64,000 nucleotides of DNA, taken from Chenggangzhangella methanolivorans (GTDB lineage Bacteria > Pseudomonadota > Alphaproteobacteria > Rhizobiales > Methylopilaceae). Of this stretch, positions 43,404 through 54,146 are shown one piece after another. The position numbers and the translations under genes are program-made. The notes under the pieces were generated by a model that was not told the origin of the DNA, did no database searches, and saw nothing but the letters and a program-made list of their open reading frames with translations. The stretch covers positions 5,222,501 to 5,286,500 of the forward strand of contig NZ_CP081869.1 in the NCBI RefSeq assembly GCF_019797865.1. The letters are read 5' to 3'. The stretch's first letter is position 1; every line of letters starts with the position of its first letter.

Positions 43404-43517
43404 GACTTTCGCCCCGGGTAAGCGCGCGCTATAAGCCGCGCGCTTTCAACCCTTCGAAGCGTGAAGAGCGCGCGTCATGCCGACGCCGCCCGCGCCGCAC
43501 AAGACAAGGCGTCCAAA

Positions 43518-43940
<423 letters not shown>

Positions 43941-43986
43941 ACGATAGAAGACGCCGCTTCCCCGATCTGCGGCATGCATGATACCA

Positions 43987-44010
43987 AGCGTGCGCCGGCC
44001 GGCGCACGCT
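43987..44010. terminator. palindromic terminator after ndk
   Basis: A perfect 24-base palindrome: AGCGTGCGCCGG followed directly by its complement, then TTTCGT. It can fold with a four-base loop. The T-run is short, so its strength is uncertain. It lies 46 bases past the ndk stop. Confidence 0.6.
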
Positions 44011-44074
44011 TTCGTGAACGCCTCCCGGTCTCAAGCGCCGCGTCCGACGGCGCCCAACAACGGGGGAGGGGGCC

Positions 44075-44776
44075 ATGGGTTTCGGCTCCGCTGAGTGGCT
44101 CGCGCTTGGCGGATCATCTGGATCAACGCGCTTCTGTCTGGCGACAACGCCGTCGTCATCGCGATGGCGTGCCGGTCGTTGCCGGCCAGGCAGCGAAAAA
44201 TGGGCATGGTGGCGGGCGCTGGCGTCGCCATCGCGCTGCGCGTGCTGTTCACGCTCATCATCGTGCGCCTTCTGGGCGTGCCTTATCTCAAGATCCTCGG
44301 CGCGCTCGCGCTGCTCTACATCGCCGTCGATCTCGTAGGCCCGCAGGGCGCCGAGGACGAGCAGGGCGTGAAGAGCCACGAAAGCCTCTGGCGGGCGATC
44401 GCCACCATCGCGATCGCCGACGTGGTCATGAGCCTCGACAACGTCATCGCCATCGCGGGCGTCGCCGGAGACCACTTCGGTCTGCTTGTTCTCGGACTCG
44501 TGATCTCGGTTCCGATGATCGTCGCGGGCAGCGCCGTCATTTTGGCCATAATGGATAAGTTCCCGCTCATCGTGTGGGCGGGCGCGGCGCTGCTGGGCTA
44601 TGTCGCAGGCGAAATGCTCGTGTCCGACAAGGCCTTGGAGGATCACTTCGGCGGCGAATACGTTTCACAGTTGGGAGACGACGGCGGCGCTCACGCTCGC
44701 GGTCGTGGTTCTGCTGGTCGGCTGGCTGGTGCGTCGGATGAAGGTCAGAAGCCGCGTCGAAGAACACGCGGGATGA
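44075..44776 (+). CDS. TerC family membrane protein (first of tandem pair), frameshifted
   Basis: A multi-span protein of the TerC/YjbE type. Conserved acidic membrane motifs are ALLSGDNAVVIAMAC and VMSLDNVIAIAG. The ATG at 44075 (MGFGSAEWLAL) is separated from the rest by an indel near 44108. A second indel near 44668 hides the last helix, ALTLAVVVLLVGWLV, which ends at 44776. TerC proteins are linked to tellurite resistance and, in other bacteria, to manganese export for secreted enzymes. No manganese riboswitch was found upstream. Confidence 0.88.
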
Positions 44777-44868
44777 TCACGGTCTCGATATCGGATCCGG
44801 GGCCTGCTACCAAAGTGTAACGGCGGGCCCCCCTCTCTCGGAGGCGTCCCGCCTTCGGGAGGGACCTC

Positions 44869-45636
44869 ATGGAATTCAATTTCGCGTTCGATCAGCCGGC
44901 GTTCTGGATCTCGTTGATGCAGATCATCTGGATCGACCTGCTGCTGTCGGGCGACAACGCCGTGGTCATCGCGCTCGCCTGCCGCAAGCTGCCGGCCGAT
45001 CAGCGCAAGATGGGCATTCTGCTCGGCGCGGGCGCGGCCGTCGGCCTGCGAATCATCTTCGCCTTCTTCATCACCTTCCTGCTCGGCGTGCCCTTCCTGA
45101 AGATCGCCGGCGGCGTCCTTCTGTTCTGGATCGCCATCAAGCTCGCGACCGACGAGCATGAGGAGCACGCCGACGTCGAGGCCTCCTCGAACCTCTGGGG
45201 CGCGGTCCGCACCATCGCGATCGCCGACGCCGTGATGAGCCTCGACAACGTGGTGGCGATCGCCGCCGCCGCGAAGGGTCATCCCGAGCTCTTCATCTTC
45301 GGCCTGCTGCTGACGATCCCGCTGATCATCATGGGCTCGACGCTGCTCTCCACGATCCTCCAGAAGTACCCGTTCCTGGTCTGGCTCGGCGCGGCGCTGC
45401 TCGGCTGGATCGCGGGCGAGATGATCCTTGGCGACGTGCTGGTGGTCGGCTGGCTGCAGGGCTTCGACCCGGCGCTCGTGGTTCCGGATCCGGAGACGCA
45501 AGGGCAGTTCACCGCCGTGAAGTGGCTGCACTACGCCGCGGCCGCGGCCGGCGCCGCGATCGTCATCGCGCTCGCCTACTTCGTGAAGCGCAAGAAGCAC
45601 GCGACCGCCGAAGGCACGATCCGCGACGCGTCGTGA
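44869..45636 (+). CDS. TerC family membrane protein (second of tandem pair)
   Basis: A 255-residue membrane protein, intact, with LLLSGDNAVVIALACRKLP and AVMSLDNVVAIAAAAKGH, clearly a paralogue of the preceding gene. It has a longer C-terminal loop (residues about 200-225) before the last helix and a basic tail (FVKRKKHATAEG). GGGAGGGACCTC precedes ATG 44869. The two genes are 92 bases apart and end at a common terminator. Confidence 0.92.
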   Translation: MEFNFAFDQPAFWISLMQIIWIDLLLSGDNAVVIALACRKLPADQRKMGILLGAGAAVGLRIIFAFFITFLLGVPFLKIAGGVLLFWIAIKLATDEHEEHADVEASSNLWGAVRTIAIADAVMSLDNVVAIAAAAKGHPELFIFGLLLTIPLIIMGSTLLSTILQKYPFLVWLGAALLGWIAGEMILGDVLVVGWLQGFDPALVVPDPETQGQFTAVKWLHYAAAAAGAAIVIALAYFVKRKKHATAEGTIRDAS

Positions 45637-45657
45637 TCGCGGACTGACAAAAACAGG

Positions 45658-45685
45658 AAAGGGCGCGGAGCGATCCGCGCCCTTT
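45658..45685. terminator. intrinsic terminator after the TerC pair
   Basis: AAAGGGCGCGGA pairs with TCCGCGCCCTTT around loop GCGA, followed by TTCTTTT. It is a typical strong terminator downstream of the second TerC gene, and its A-rich left side lets it act on the converging cupin gene too. Confidence 0.88.
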
Positions 45686-45760
45686 TTCTTTTGGGGCGGG
45701 GCAAGCGAACCGGGCGCTTCGAAAAGCGAACCGCAGGAAGATCGCGGAGATCGACGCGCC

Positions 45761-46214
45761 TTAGGCGTAAGGCGTTCCGTCCTTGCGGCGGAACAGCCCG
45801 TCGGCGTTGGCGCTCATCATGTCGACGTCCGAACAGGTGATGACGTCGTCCGGGTTCCGCGAACCGACCTCGAGATAGACCGCGGTTCGGTCCGCGGTTG
45901 ATCATGTGGTGGCCGTCTCCGGTCCCCTTCGGAAAGGCGACGCTGTCGCCGGCCCGAAGCAGGGTTTCGCCGCCGTCCTCGACCAGCGTCAGCTCGCCTT
46001 TGAGCACATGGACGAACTCATCCTCGCGGCTGTGCCAGTGCCGCTGGCTCGACCGGCCGCCGGGAGGAAGGCGCATGAGATTGACGCCGAAATCCGTCAG
46101 TCCGCCGGCGTCGCCGAGCCGGCGGCGGATCCGCGACGCGCAAGGCGCGGCGAACTCCTCAGGATAGCCGGAGCCTTTTTGCTCCGGGGCGTCGGCGAGG
46201 TCGATCTTGGGCAT
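45761..46214 (-). CDS. cupin domain protein, one frameshift
   Basis: A small beta-barrel protein. The metal motif is QRHWHSREDEFVHVLKGE and the second motif ends in GDGHHMINRG. Near 45898 the frame changes. The correct frame continues VYLEVGSRNPDDVITCSDVD and ends TPYA at 45761. The substrate is unknown. It may be a sugar or small-acid isomerase, or a regulator-type cupin. ATG 46214 gives MPKIDLADAPEQKG. Confidence 0.85.
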
Positions 46215-46276
46215 GGCGCGTCTCCGAGCCGACCGTGGTCGGCAGGCGAAGATAGCGCGAAGGGCTCGCGTGGCCC

Positions 46277-46911
46277 TTAGGGCCAGATCAGCGCCTCGGG
46301 AGCTTCGACCGCCCGGTCCCAGACCACGCGGTCTCCCGCGAGCCGGGCGCGGCGTCCGCCCAGGCTTTGAGCGCATGGACGTAGAGCTTGTGCTCGGCCT
46401 TCAGCACACGGGCCGCGAGCGCCGCCTCGTCGTCGCCGTCGAGCACCGGCGCCGCCGCCTGCGCCACGATCGGGCCGGCGTCCATTTCTGCGGTGACGAG
46501 ATGCACCGTGCAGCCGTGGAGCCGGACCCCCGCCTCGAGCGCCCGGGCGTGGGTGTCCAATCCCTTGAAGCTCGGCAGCAGGGCAGGGTGGATGTTGAGC
46601 ATCCGCCCCTCCCACTTCGAGATGAAGCCGGGCGTCAGCAGCCGCATGAAACCCGCCATGCAGATGATGTCGGGGCGGTGGCCGCGAAGCTCCGCGTCGA
46701 GCGCCTCGTCGAAGGCCTCGCGGGACGGAAACTTCTTGTGGTCGACGACCGCGGTCGCGATGCCGGCGCCCGCCGCGATGTCGAGCGCGCCTGCGGTCGG
46801 GCGGTTCGAGATCACGGCGACGATCTCGGCCGGAAAGCCCGGCTCCTTCGCGGCGTCGATGAGCGCCGCCATGTTGGAGCCGCGGCCCGAAACGAGGATC
46901 GCGACGCGCAT
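46277..46911 (-). CDS. purN: phosphoribosylglycinamide formyltransferase, one frameshift near the end
   Basis: Third step of purine synthesis, using 10-formyl-tetrahydrofolate. Recognised by RVAILVSGRGSNMAALIDA, VISNRPTAGALD, MRLLTPGFISKW, NIHPALLPSFKGLDTHA (catalytic Asn and His) and CTVHLVTAEMDAGPI. Near 46352 a G is missing. The correct end reads RLAGDRVVWDRAVEAPEALI and stops at 46277. It starts two bases after purM ends, so the pair is coupled. Confidence 0.94.
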
Positions 46912-46913
46912 CG

Positions 46914-47993
46914 TCAGAACCCGAGCGAGCCCGAGAACGTGACGGGCTCGTCTGCGGCCGAGATCGCCACGATCTCGCCGATGCGCGCGACCGTCTCGCC
47001 CTCGTCGGCGAGCTTCGCCACGATCGCCTCGGCCTGGTCGGCCGAAGCCACCACCACCATTCCGACGCCGCAGTTGAAGGTGCGCAGCATCTCGTGCTCG
47101 GCGACCCCGCCCGCCTGCGACAGCCATCCGAACACCGGCGGAGCCTTGATCGCGGACAGGTCGATCGCGGCCCCGAGGCCGTCGGGCAGCACGCGCGGAA
47201 GATTGTCGGGCAGGCCGCCGCCGGTGATATGGGCGAGCGCCTTGATCTCGAACCCGGCCTTCAACGCGGCGAGCAGCGGGCGGACATAGATCTTGGTAGC
47301 CTTCAGCAGCGCGCGCCCGAGGCTCTCGGCCGGCGCGAAGGGCGCGGCGTCCTCAAGCGACAGTCCCGAGCGCGCGACGATCCGGCGGACGAGCGAAAAG
47401 CCGTTCGAATGAACGCCCGACGATGCGAGGCCGAGCAGCACGTCGCCGTCCTTCACGTCGCGGCGCGGCAGCAGCTTGCCCCGTTCGGCCGCGCCGACCG
47501 CAAAGCCTGCAAGGTCGTACTCGCCGTCCGGATACATGCCCGGCATCTCGGCCGTCTCGCCGCCGATCAGGGCGCAGCCGGCCTCCATGCATCCTGTGGC
47601 GATGCCCTTGACGACCTCATAGGCGGTGTCGCCCGAGAGCTTTCCGCAGGCGAAATAGTCAAGGAAGAAGAGGGGTTCGGCGCCCTGCACCACGACGTCG
47701 TTGACCGACATCGCGACGAGGTCGACGCCGACCGTGTCATGGACGCCGGTGTCGAAGGCGAGCTTGAGCTTGGTGCCGACGCCGTCATTGGCGGCCACCA
47801 GCACGGGGTCGGCGAAGCCTGCGCCCTTGAGGTCGAACAATCCGCCGAAGCCGCCGATCTCGGCGTCCGCGCCGGGGCGACGGGTGGCCCGAACGAGCCC
47901 CTTCAGCCGTTCGACCAGCGCGTTGCCCGCATCGATGTCGACGCCGGCGTCCGCATAGGTGAGGCCGGCCGCGTCTTTGTCCTGTCCGGCCAT
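46914..47993 (-). CDS. purM: phosphoribosylformylglycinamidine cyclo-ligase
   Basis: Fifth step of purine synthesis (AIR synthetase). Seen are GLTYADAGVDIDAGNALVER, VAANDGVGTKLKLAFD, DYFACGKL, ALIGGETAEMPGMYPDGEYD and HITGGGLPDNLPRVLP. Length 359 is normal and the gene is intact. ATG 47993. It forms a two-gene unit with purN. Confidence 0.97.
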   Translation of the reverse strand: MAGQDKDAAGLTYADAGVDIDAGNALVERLKGLVRATRRPGADAEIGGFGGLFDLKGAGFADPVLVAANDGVGTKLKLAFDTGVHDTVGVDLVAMSVNDVVVQGAEPLFFLDYFACGKLSGDTAYEVVKGIATGCMEAGCALIGGETAEMPGMYPDGEYDLAGFAVGAAERGKLLPRRDVKDGDVLLGLASSGVHSNGFSLVRRIVARSGLSLEDAAPFAPAESLGRALLKATKIYVRPLLAALKAGFEIKALAHITGGGLPDNLPRVLPDGLGAAIDLSAIKAPPVFGWLSQAGGVAEHEMLRTFNCGVGMVVVASADQAEAIVAKLADEGETVARIGEIVAISAADEPVTFSGSLGF

Positions 47994-48259
47994 TTCGGCT
48001 CCATTCGAAAACGTGCGCGACCCTTAGACCGCCGGGGCGTCTCGACGCAACCGACGCCGGCGGCGCGGGCCCCAGTCATCCACGGCGCAGCCGCCCATCC
48101 GCTCGACGCCTCGGACGTCCTCGTCCGGCCCGTTCTCCGGCAAGCCCGCCTTGACGCTCGCCTCGGCGGGCGCCTATCTCCAGGCATCGTCAGGCGTTTC
48201 GGCCGATGGCCCCCGGGCCCTGGCCGCCCGCGCCGGCAAACCGCAACGGGAGCAGGGCC

Positions 48260-49425
48260 ATGACGCTGCAACGCCAGGCGCTGTTCTGGCTCTGCGCCTT
48301 CGCAGGGCTCATGCTGTTCCTCTATCTGTTCTCGAGCATCCTGCTGCCCTTCGTGGCTGGGCTCGCGCTCGCTTATCTGCTCGATCCGCTCGCTGATCGG
48401 TTGGAGCGCGTCGGCCTGCCGCGCGTCTGGGCGACGGTCGTCATCCTGATCGCCTTCGTGCTCGTGCTGGTCCTGGCGGTCATGCTGATCGTGCCGGTGC
48501 TCGGATCCCAGATTTCCGGGTTCGTCGAGCGCCTGCCCTCGACGGTGCAGCGGCTGCAGGAGCTGATCGCCGCGCAGAACGAGCAATGGCTCGGCCGAAT
48601 GGTCGGGCAGGGCGTCGGGCAGCTCAAGTCCTCGATCGGCACGGTCGTGAGCCAGGGCGTGGACTGGCTGACGTCGTTCCTCGTCTCGCTGTGGAGCGGC
48701 GGGCAGGCGATGATCTCGCTGCTCAGCCTCCTCGTCGTCACCCCCGTCGTCGCCTTCTACATGCTGATCGACTGGGACCGGATGCTCGGTACGCTCGACG
48801 ACTACGCGCCCGTCCGCCACAAGGACACGATCCGCCGGCTCGCCCGCGAGATGGACGAGGGGATTTCGGGCTTCGTGCGCGGGCAGGCGCTGGTGTGCCT
48901 CATCCTCGGCACGTTCTACGGCATCGCGCTGACGCTGGTCGGGCTCAACTTCGGCCTCGTCATCGGCCTCGGGGCCGGCTTCATCGGCTTCATTCCCTAT
49001 GTCGGCTCGATCACGGGCCTGCTGGTTTCGGTCGGCGTCGCGATCGTGCAGTTCTGGCCGGACTGGACGATGGTGATGGTCGTGCTCGGCATCTTCGTGT
49101 TCGGTCAGTTTGTCGAAGGCAACATCCTCCAGCGCGCCTCGTCGGCCGGTCGGTCGGGCTCCATCCGGTGTGGCTGATGTTCGCCCTCGTCGCCTTCGGC
49201 TACCTGATGGGCTTCGTCGGCCTGCTGGTCGCGGTGCCGCTCGCGGCCGCCGTCGGCGTGCTCGCGCGGTTTGCTGTCGACCGCTATCTCCAGAGCGAAT
49301 TCTACACCGGCGACACGCCGAACGAATTGCCGATGGGGCTTGCGGCCCGGCCGCTGCCCGGCCGCGGCGCGCCGCCGACGCTGCCGCCCAGCCAGAACGC
49401 GGGCGCGCCGCAGGCCGGCGCGTAA
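48260..49425 (+). CDS. AI-2E family (PerM-like) transporter, one frameshift
   Basis: A multi-span membrane protein with a central soluble part, of the AI-2E/PerM family. Segments LLPFVAGLALAYLLDPLAD, VVTPVVAFYMLIDWD, GLGAGFIGFIPYVGSITGL and GQFVEGNIL are typical. Near 49135 the frame changes and resumes at SVGLHPVWLMFALVAFGYL. I prefer ATG 48260 (MTLQRQALFW). Substrates differ between members, and here it is unknown. It precedes hda by three bases. purM-purN-transporter-hda-ppk is a standard neighbourhood in this order. Confidence 0.9.
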
Positions 49426-49428
49426 CCC

Positions 49429-50115
49429 ATGCCGCGCGAGGCTCCCCGGCAATATCCGCTCGCGCTGCCGGTCGAGCACAGGTTCGGGGCGGAGGACTAT
49501 TTCGTCGCCGGCCCGAACCACGCCGCGCATGCGCTGGTGACCTCCTGGCCGCGATGGCCCGACCGGATCCTGCTGCTGGCGGGGCCCGAAGGGGCAGGCA
49601 AGAGCCATCTCGCCTCGATCTGGGCGGCGACGGCGGAAGCCGCGGCTGCTTCGAGCGCCGCGGACGCGCTCGACGCCCTGAGAGCCATGCCGGAGCGCCC
49701 GATCCTGCTCGACGACTGCGACGCGCCGGGCGCGGACGAGACTGCGCTGTTTCACCTGCTCAACGCCGTACGGGAGGCGAGGGGCGAGCTGCTTCTCACC
49801 GCGCGGAGCACGCCGACCCCGACGTGGCCGCGCCTCGCCGATCTCGCCTCGCGGCTTCGCGCTGTCCCGGTCGCGCGGCTCGAACCCGCCGACGACCAGA
49901 TGGTGGCGGCGGTGCTCGTCAAGCTCATCGACGACAGACAGTTGCGCGTCGAGGCCGACGTGGTGGAATTTCTGGCGCTGCGGGCCGATCGTTCGATTGG
50001 CGCCGTCCGTGCGCTCGTCGAAGCTCTCGACCGCGAGTCGCTCGCGCGCGGTCGCGCGGTGGGTCGTGGATTGGCGGCGGACGTCATCGCCCGCATGCAG
50101 GAGGAAACCGACTAA
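49429..50115 (+). CDS. hda: DnaA-related protein of the Hda type
   Basis: A 228-residue AAA+ protein resembling DnaA domain III. Walker A is GPEGAGKSH and the Walker B-like acidic segment is ILLDDCD. In Escherichia coli, Hda with the DNA clamp promotes ATP hydrolysis by DnaA. A Caulobacter homologue (HdaA) does the same. The N-terminus (REAPRQYPLALPVEH) contains QYPLALP, a likely clamp-binding motif. It is intact. Its stop abuts the ppk start. Confidence 0.88.
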   Translation: MPREAPRQYPLALPVEHRFGAEDYFVAGPNHAAHALVTSWPRWPDRILLLAGPEGAGKSHLASIWAATAEAAAASSAADALDALRAMPERPILLDDCDAPGADETALFHLLNAVREARGELLLTARSTPTPTWPRLADLASRLRAVPVARLEPADDQMVAAVLVKLIDDRQLRVEADVVEFLALRADRSIGAVRALVEALDRESLARGRAVGRGLAADVIARMQEETD

Positions 50116-52410
50116 ATGGACGTTGCGAAGCCGTCACACGGCCGTCGTATAGAGCGCGCTCCCCGCCGCAAGCCCGCCCCCGCGGAGCCGAATGGGGAAG
50201 GAGCCGAAGAGATGAACGAGAACGTCCGCGTTCCGCCGCGCGCCGCCATCGCCGAGGTCGAGCTGAAGGCTCCCGAGGCTGAGAAGCCCGAAGTCGCGCC
50301 GGGCGATCCGTCCCGTTTCGTCAACCGTGAGGCGTCCTGGATCGGCTTCAATCGCCGGGTTCTCGAAGAGGCCTCCAACGCCAATCATCCGCTGCTCGAG
50401 CAGCTCCGCTTCCTGTCGATCTCGGCCAACAATCTCGACGAGTTCTTCATGGTTCGCGTCGCGGGCCTGCGCGCACAGTCGCGCACCGGCCTCACCACGG
50501 TGAGCCCCGATGGCCTCTCGCCCGCCGAGCAGATGGTGCGGATCGCCGAACTCGTCTCCTCGCTCGCCCGCGACCAGCAGGTGCGTTGGCTTGAGCTGCG
50601 CTCCCAGCTCGCCGACACCAAGATCTTTCTGGTCGAAGGCCCGCAGCTGACGAAGGCCGAGAAGGTCTGGCTCGAGGATCATTTCCTCAACTACGTCTTC
50701 CCGGTGCTGACGCCGCTCGCGGTCGATCCGGCGCATCCTTTCCCCTTCATCCCCAATCTCGGTTTCACGATCGCGCTGCAGCTCGCGCGCCAGTCGGACG
50801 GGCGCCCGCTCAACGCGCTCATCCGCATGCCGGCGCGCTTCGAGCGCTTCATCAAGCTGCCGGACGGCGGAAACGAAGGGACGCGGTTCATCAGCCTCGA
50901 GCAGGTGATCGGCCTGCACATCGGCAGACTGTTTCCCGGCTACACGGTGTCCGCCCAGGCGGCGTTCCGCATCATCCGCGACAGCGATCTCGAGGTCGAG
51001 GAAGAGGCCGAGGATCTCGTCCGCACCTTCGAGAGCGCCCTCAAGCGCCGTCGCCGCGGTTCCGTCATCCGGCTTGAGATCGAGAACACGATGCCGCCGG
51101 AGCTGCGCGCCTTCGTGATCGCGGCGCTCGCGGTGGCCGATGACGAGGTGTTCGTGGTCGACGGCGTTCTGGCGCTCGGAGACCTCAGCCAGATCGTCGG
51201 CGTCGACCGGCCGGACCTCAAGTTCAAGCCCTACAATCCGCGTTTCCCGGAGCGGATCCGCGAACAGGCCGGCGACGTCTTCGCGGCGATCCGCGAAAAG
51301 GACTTCATCGTCCACCACCCGTACGAGTCGTTCGACGCCGTCGTCCAGTTCCTGTTCCAGGCGGCGCGCGACCCGAACGTCGTCGCGATCAAGCAGACGC
51401 TCTACCGCACCTCGTCCGACAGCCCGATCGTCAAGGCGCTCGCCGAGGCGGCCGAAGCCGGCAAGTCGGTCACCGCGCTCGAGCTCAAGGCGCGCTTCGA
51501 CGAGGAGGCGAACATCCGCTGGTCGCGCGACCTCGAGCGCGCCGGCGTGCAGGTCGTGTTCGGCTTCATCGAGCTGAAGACGCACTCCAAGCTCTCGCTC
51601 GTCGTGCGCCGCGAGGCCAGCGGGCTGCGGGCCTACTGCCATGTCGGCACCGGCAACTACCACCCGATCACGGCCAAGATCTACACCGACCTCTCGGTGT
51701 TCACGGACGATCCCGTCATCGGCCGCGACGTCGGGCGGCTGTTCAACTTCATCACCGGCTACGCCGAGCCCGACGAGCTCGAGTTGATGGCCGCTTCGCC
51801 CCACACGCTGCGCAAGCGCTTCATCCAGCATGTGCGCGAGGAGATCGAGCACGCCAAGGCAGGCCGGCCGGCCGCCATCTGGGGCAAGTGCAACAGCCTG
51901 GTGGACCCGGAGACGATCGACGCGCTCTACGAGGCGAGCCAGGCCGGCGTGCAGGTCGATTTCGTGGTCCGCGGCATGTGCTCGCTGCGTCCGGGCGTGC
52001 CGGGCCTTTCGGAGAACATCCGGGTGAAGTCGATCGTCGGCCGCTTCCTGGAGCACAGCCGGATCTACGCCTTCGGCAACGGCCATGGGCTTCCCTCGCC
52101 GCAGGCGCACGTCTATATCGCCTCGGCCGACCTGATGCAGCGGAACCTCGACCGGCGAGTCGAAGCGATGCTGCCGATCACCAACCCGACCGTCCACGAA
52201 CAGGTTCTTGACCAGATCATGGTGGCGAACCTCAAGGACAACCAGCAAAGCTGGACCATCCTCCCCGACGGAACCTCGCGGCGCATCGCGCCGGCCGAAG
52301 GCGAGGAGCCGTTCAACGCGCATCAGTATTTCATGACCAATCCCAGCCTCTCCGGACGTGGAAAGTCGGTGAAGACCAGCTCGCCGCGTCGCCTGGCCAA
52401 ACGTGGCTAA
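50116..52410 (+). CDS. ppk: polyphosphate kinase 1
   Basis: It makes polyphosphate from ATP through a phospho-histidine. Recognised by RFVNREASWIGFNRRVLEEA, FLSISANNLDEFFMVRVAGL, YHPITAKIYTDLSVFTDD (near the catalytic His) and RNLDRRVEAMLPI. Length 764 residues is normal, including a basic, low-complexity N-terminal 40 residues. ATG 50116 follows the hda stop directly, with AGGAGG about 10 bases upstream inside hda. It is intact. It overlaps ppx by eight bases. Confidence 0.95.
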   Translation: MDVAKPSHGRRIERAPRRKPAPAEPNGEGAEEMNENVRVPPRAAIAEVELKAPEAEKPEVAPGDPSRFVNREASWIGFNRRVLEEASNANHPLLEQLRFLSISANNLDEFFMVRVAGLRAQSRTGLTTVSPDGLSPAEQMVRIAELVSSLARDQQVRWLELRSQLADTKIFLVEGPQLTKAEKVWLEDHFLNYVFPVLTPLAVDPAHPFPFIPNLGFTIALQLARQSDGRPLNALIRMPARFERFIKLPDGGNEGTRFISLEQVIGLHIGRLFPGYTVSAQAAFRIIRDSDLEVEEEAEDLVRTFESALKRRRRGSVIRLEIENTMPPELRAFVIAALAVADDEVFVVDGVLALGDLSQIVGVDRPDLKFKPYNPRFPERIREQAGDVFAAIREKDFIVHHPYESFDAVVQFLFQAARDPNVVAIKQTLYRTSSDSPIVKALAEAAEAGKSVTALELKARFDEEANIRWSRDLERAGVQVVFGFIELKTHSKLSLVVRREASGLRAYCHVGTGNYHPITAKIYTDLSVFTDDPVIGRDVGRLFNFITGYAEPDELELMAASPHTLRKRFIQHVREEIEHAKAGRPAAIWGKCNSLVDPETIDALYEASQAGVQVDFVVRGMCSLRPGVPGLSENIRVKSIVGRFLEHSRIYAFGNGHGLPSPQAHVYIASADLMQRNLDRRVEAMLPITNPTVHEQVLDQIMVANLKDNQQSWTILPDGTSRRIAPAEGEEPFNAHQYFMTNPSLSGRGKSVKTSSPRRLAKRG

Positions 52411-53961
52411 GTCCGGCCAGAAAGCAGAACCCGGCGCGGCCCTCGGCCGCGCCGACCGACCGCTTCTGCCGCCAGGCCGGCTTCCTTGCGGCCCGCCCGT
52501 CGCGATCGTGGACATCGGCTCGAACTCGGTGCGCCTCGTGGTCTACGAGGGCATTTCACGTTCGCCCACAGCGCTCTTCAACGAGAAGGAGCTCTGCGCG
52601 CTCGGCCGTTCGGTCGCCGTCACGGGCAAGCTCGCCGACGAGTCGGTCGCCAAGGCGATCTCGGCGCTGAAGCGCTTCCGCACGCTCGCCGACGGCATGA
52701 AAGTCGGAAAGGTCTACGTGCTCGCGACCGCCGCGGCCCGCGACGCCGAGAACGGCCCGGCTTTCCTGCAGGAGGCCGAGCGCATCTGCGGAGCGCCGGT
52801 CGAGCTGCTTTCAGGCAAGCGCGAGGCGCATCTCTCGGCGATGGGCGTCGTCTCGGGGTTCTTCCGTCCGGACGGCGTGACGGGCGATCTCGGCGGCGGC
52901 AGCCTCGAGCTCGTCGACGTCGCAAAGAAGCGCATCGCGGCCGGCGTCACCTATCCGCTCGGCGGCATCCGCCTGCAGGACGTCTCGGACCGCTCGATCA
53001 AGAAGGCCGGGTCGTCCGCGACGAACTCGAGAACTCCGCGCCGCTCGAAAGGCTGAAGGGGCGCACCTTCTACGCCGTCGGCGGCACGTGGCGGGCGCTC
53101 GCCCATCTCCACATGGTGCAGAAGCACTACGCGCTGCACGTGCTCCACGGCTACACGATCCCGGCCAAGGAGGCCCTCGAGTTCTGCCGGCTGGTCCGCC
53201 GCGTCGACCCGGACACGCTTCCGGCGATCGGCGTCGTCTCCTCGGACCGTCGCCCGCTGCTCGCATACGGCGCGCTGGTGCTCGAGCACATCATCCGGAT
53301 CGGCAAGCCGACGGAGGTCGTGATGTCCGGCCTCGGCGTGCGCGAGGGGCTGCTTTACGAACTCCTCGACGACGAGGGCCGCCGCGAGGACGGGCTGATC
53401 AGCTCCGCGCGAGACCTCGGCTGGCTGCGCTCGCGCGCGCCGCGCCACGGCGACGACCTCCTGGAGTGGACCGACCGGCTGTTCCGCTCCGTCGATCTCG
53501 ACGAGACCGCGGAGGAGCGCCGCTGGCGCCACGCCGCCTGCCACCTCTCCGACCTCGCCTGGCGCGCCCATCCTGACTATCGCGGCGAGCAGGCGCTCGA
53601 CGTCATCGCCCACGCGGCGTTCACCGGCGTCGATCATCCGGGCCGCGCCTTCATGTCGCTTGCGATCTTCTACCGGCACATGGGGCTTCTGGACGACGAG
53701 GCCTCGCCCCGGATCCGCGAGATCGCATCGACGCGCATCCTCGACCGGGCGCGCACGCTCGGCGGGGCGATGCGGGTCGCGTTCCTCGTTTCGGCCGCAG
53801 TCCCCGGCATGCTGCCGCGCGCGCCGCTCGTCATGAAGCGCGACGTGCTGACGCTGAAACTGCCGTCCGAGCTCGGCGACCTCGCCAGCGACAAGCTCAG
53901 GAACCGGCTGAACAAGCTCGGCAAGCTGCTGGGAAAGCAGACCGCCATCGAGGCGATCTGA
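52403..53961 (+). CDS. ppx: exopolyphosphatase (Ppx/GppA family), one frameshift
   Basis: It removes phosphate from polyphosphate ends or from pppGpp. AIVDIGSNSVRLVVYEG and GDLGGGSLELV are the actin-fold phosphate loops. The C-terminal HD-like half has HIIRIGKPTEVVMSGLGVRE. Near 53009 the frame changes after RSIKKA and continues RVVRDELENSAPLERLKG to the end at 53961. The start is GTG 52403, inside the end of ppk. That translational coupling of synthesis and degradation is common. Confidence 0.93.
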
Positions 53962-53993
53962 AGCGCTTGCCGAACGAGGCGCGCGAACCGCCT

Positions 53994-54088
53994 CGTCATG
54001 CCCGAGCCTTCGCTCGGGCATCTGAGACTTGGAACAGCGCCGGGTCCTTCGACCAAGTCGCAGGTACCCGGCTCCGCCGGGCATGACG
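53994..54088. repeat. inverted-repeat intergenic element (second family)
   Basis: The ends CGTCATGCCCG and CGGGCATGACG are exact inverted repeats. Inside there is a hairpin TGCCCGAG...CTCGGGCA at the left and a second one around GGCTCCGCC at the right. It resembles the GTCATGCCCGG repeats often seen in Hyphomicrobiales. It fills the gap between the converging ppx and rnd genes. Confidence 0.65.
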
Positions 54089-54146
54089 CCTACGCAAGTC
54101 TCTCGTCAAATCAGCAAGGCCCGCCGGGCTTTGCTGCAGACGCTTT

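Noticed and set aside
43941..44868. Manganese (yybP-ykoY) riboswitch ahead of the TerC genes
   Set aside because: The conserved paired bulge sequences were not found. Only an ndk terminator palindrome and short GC-rich repeats are present.
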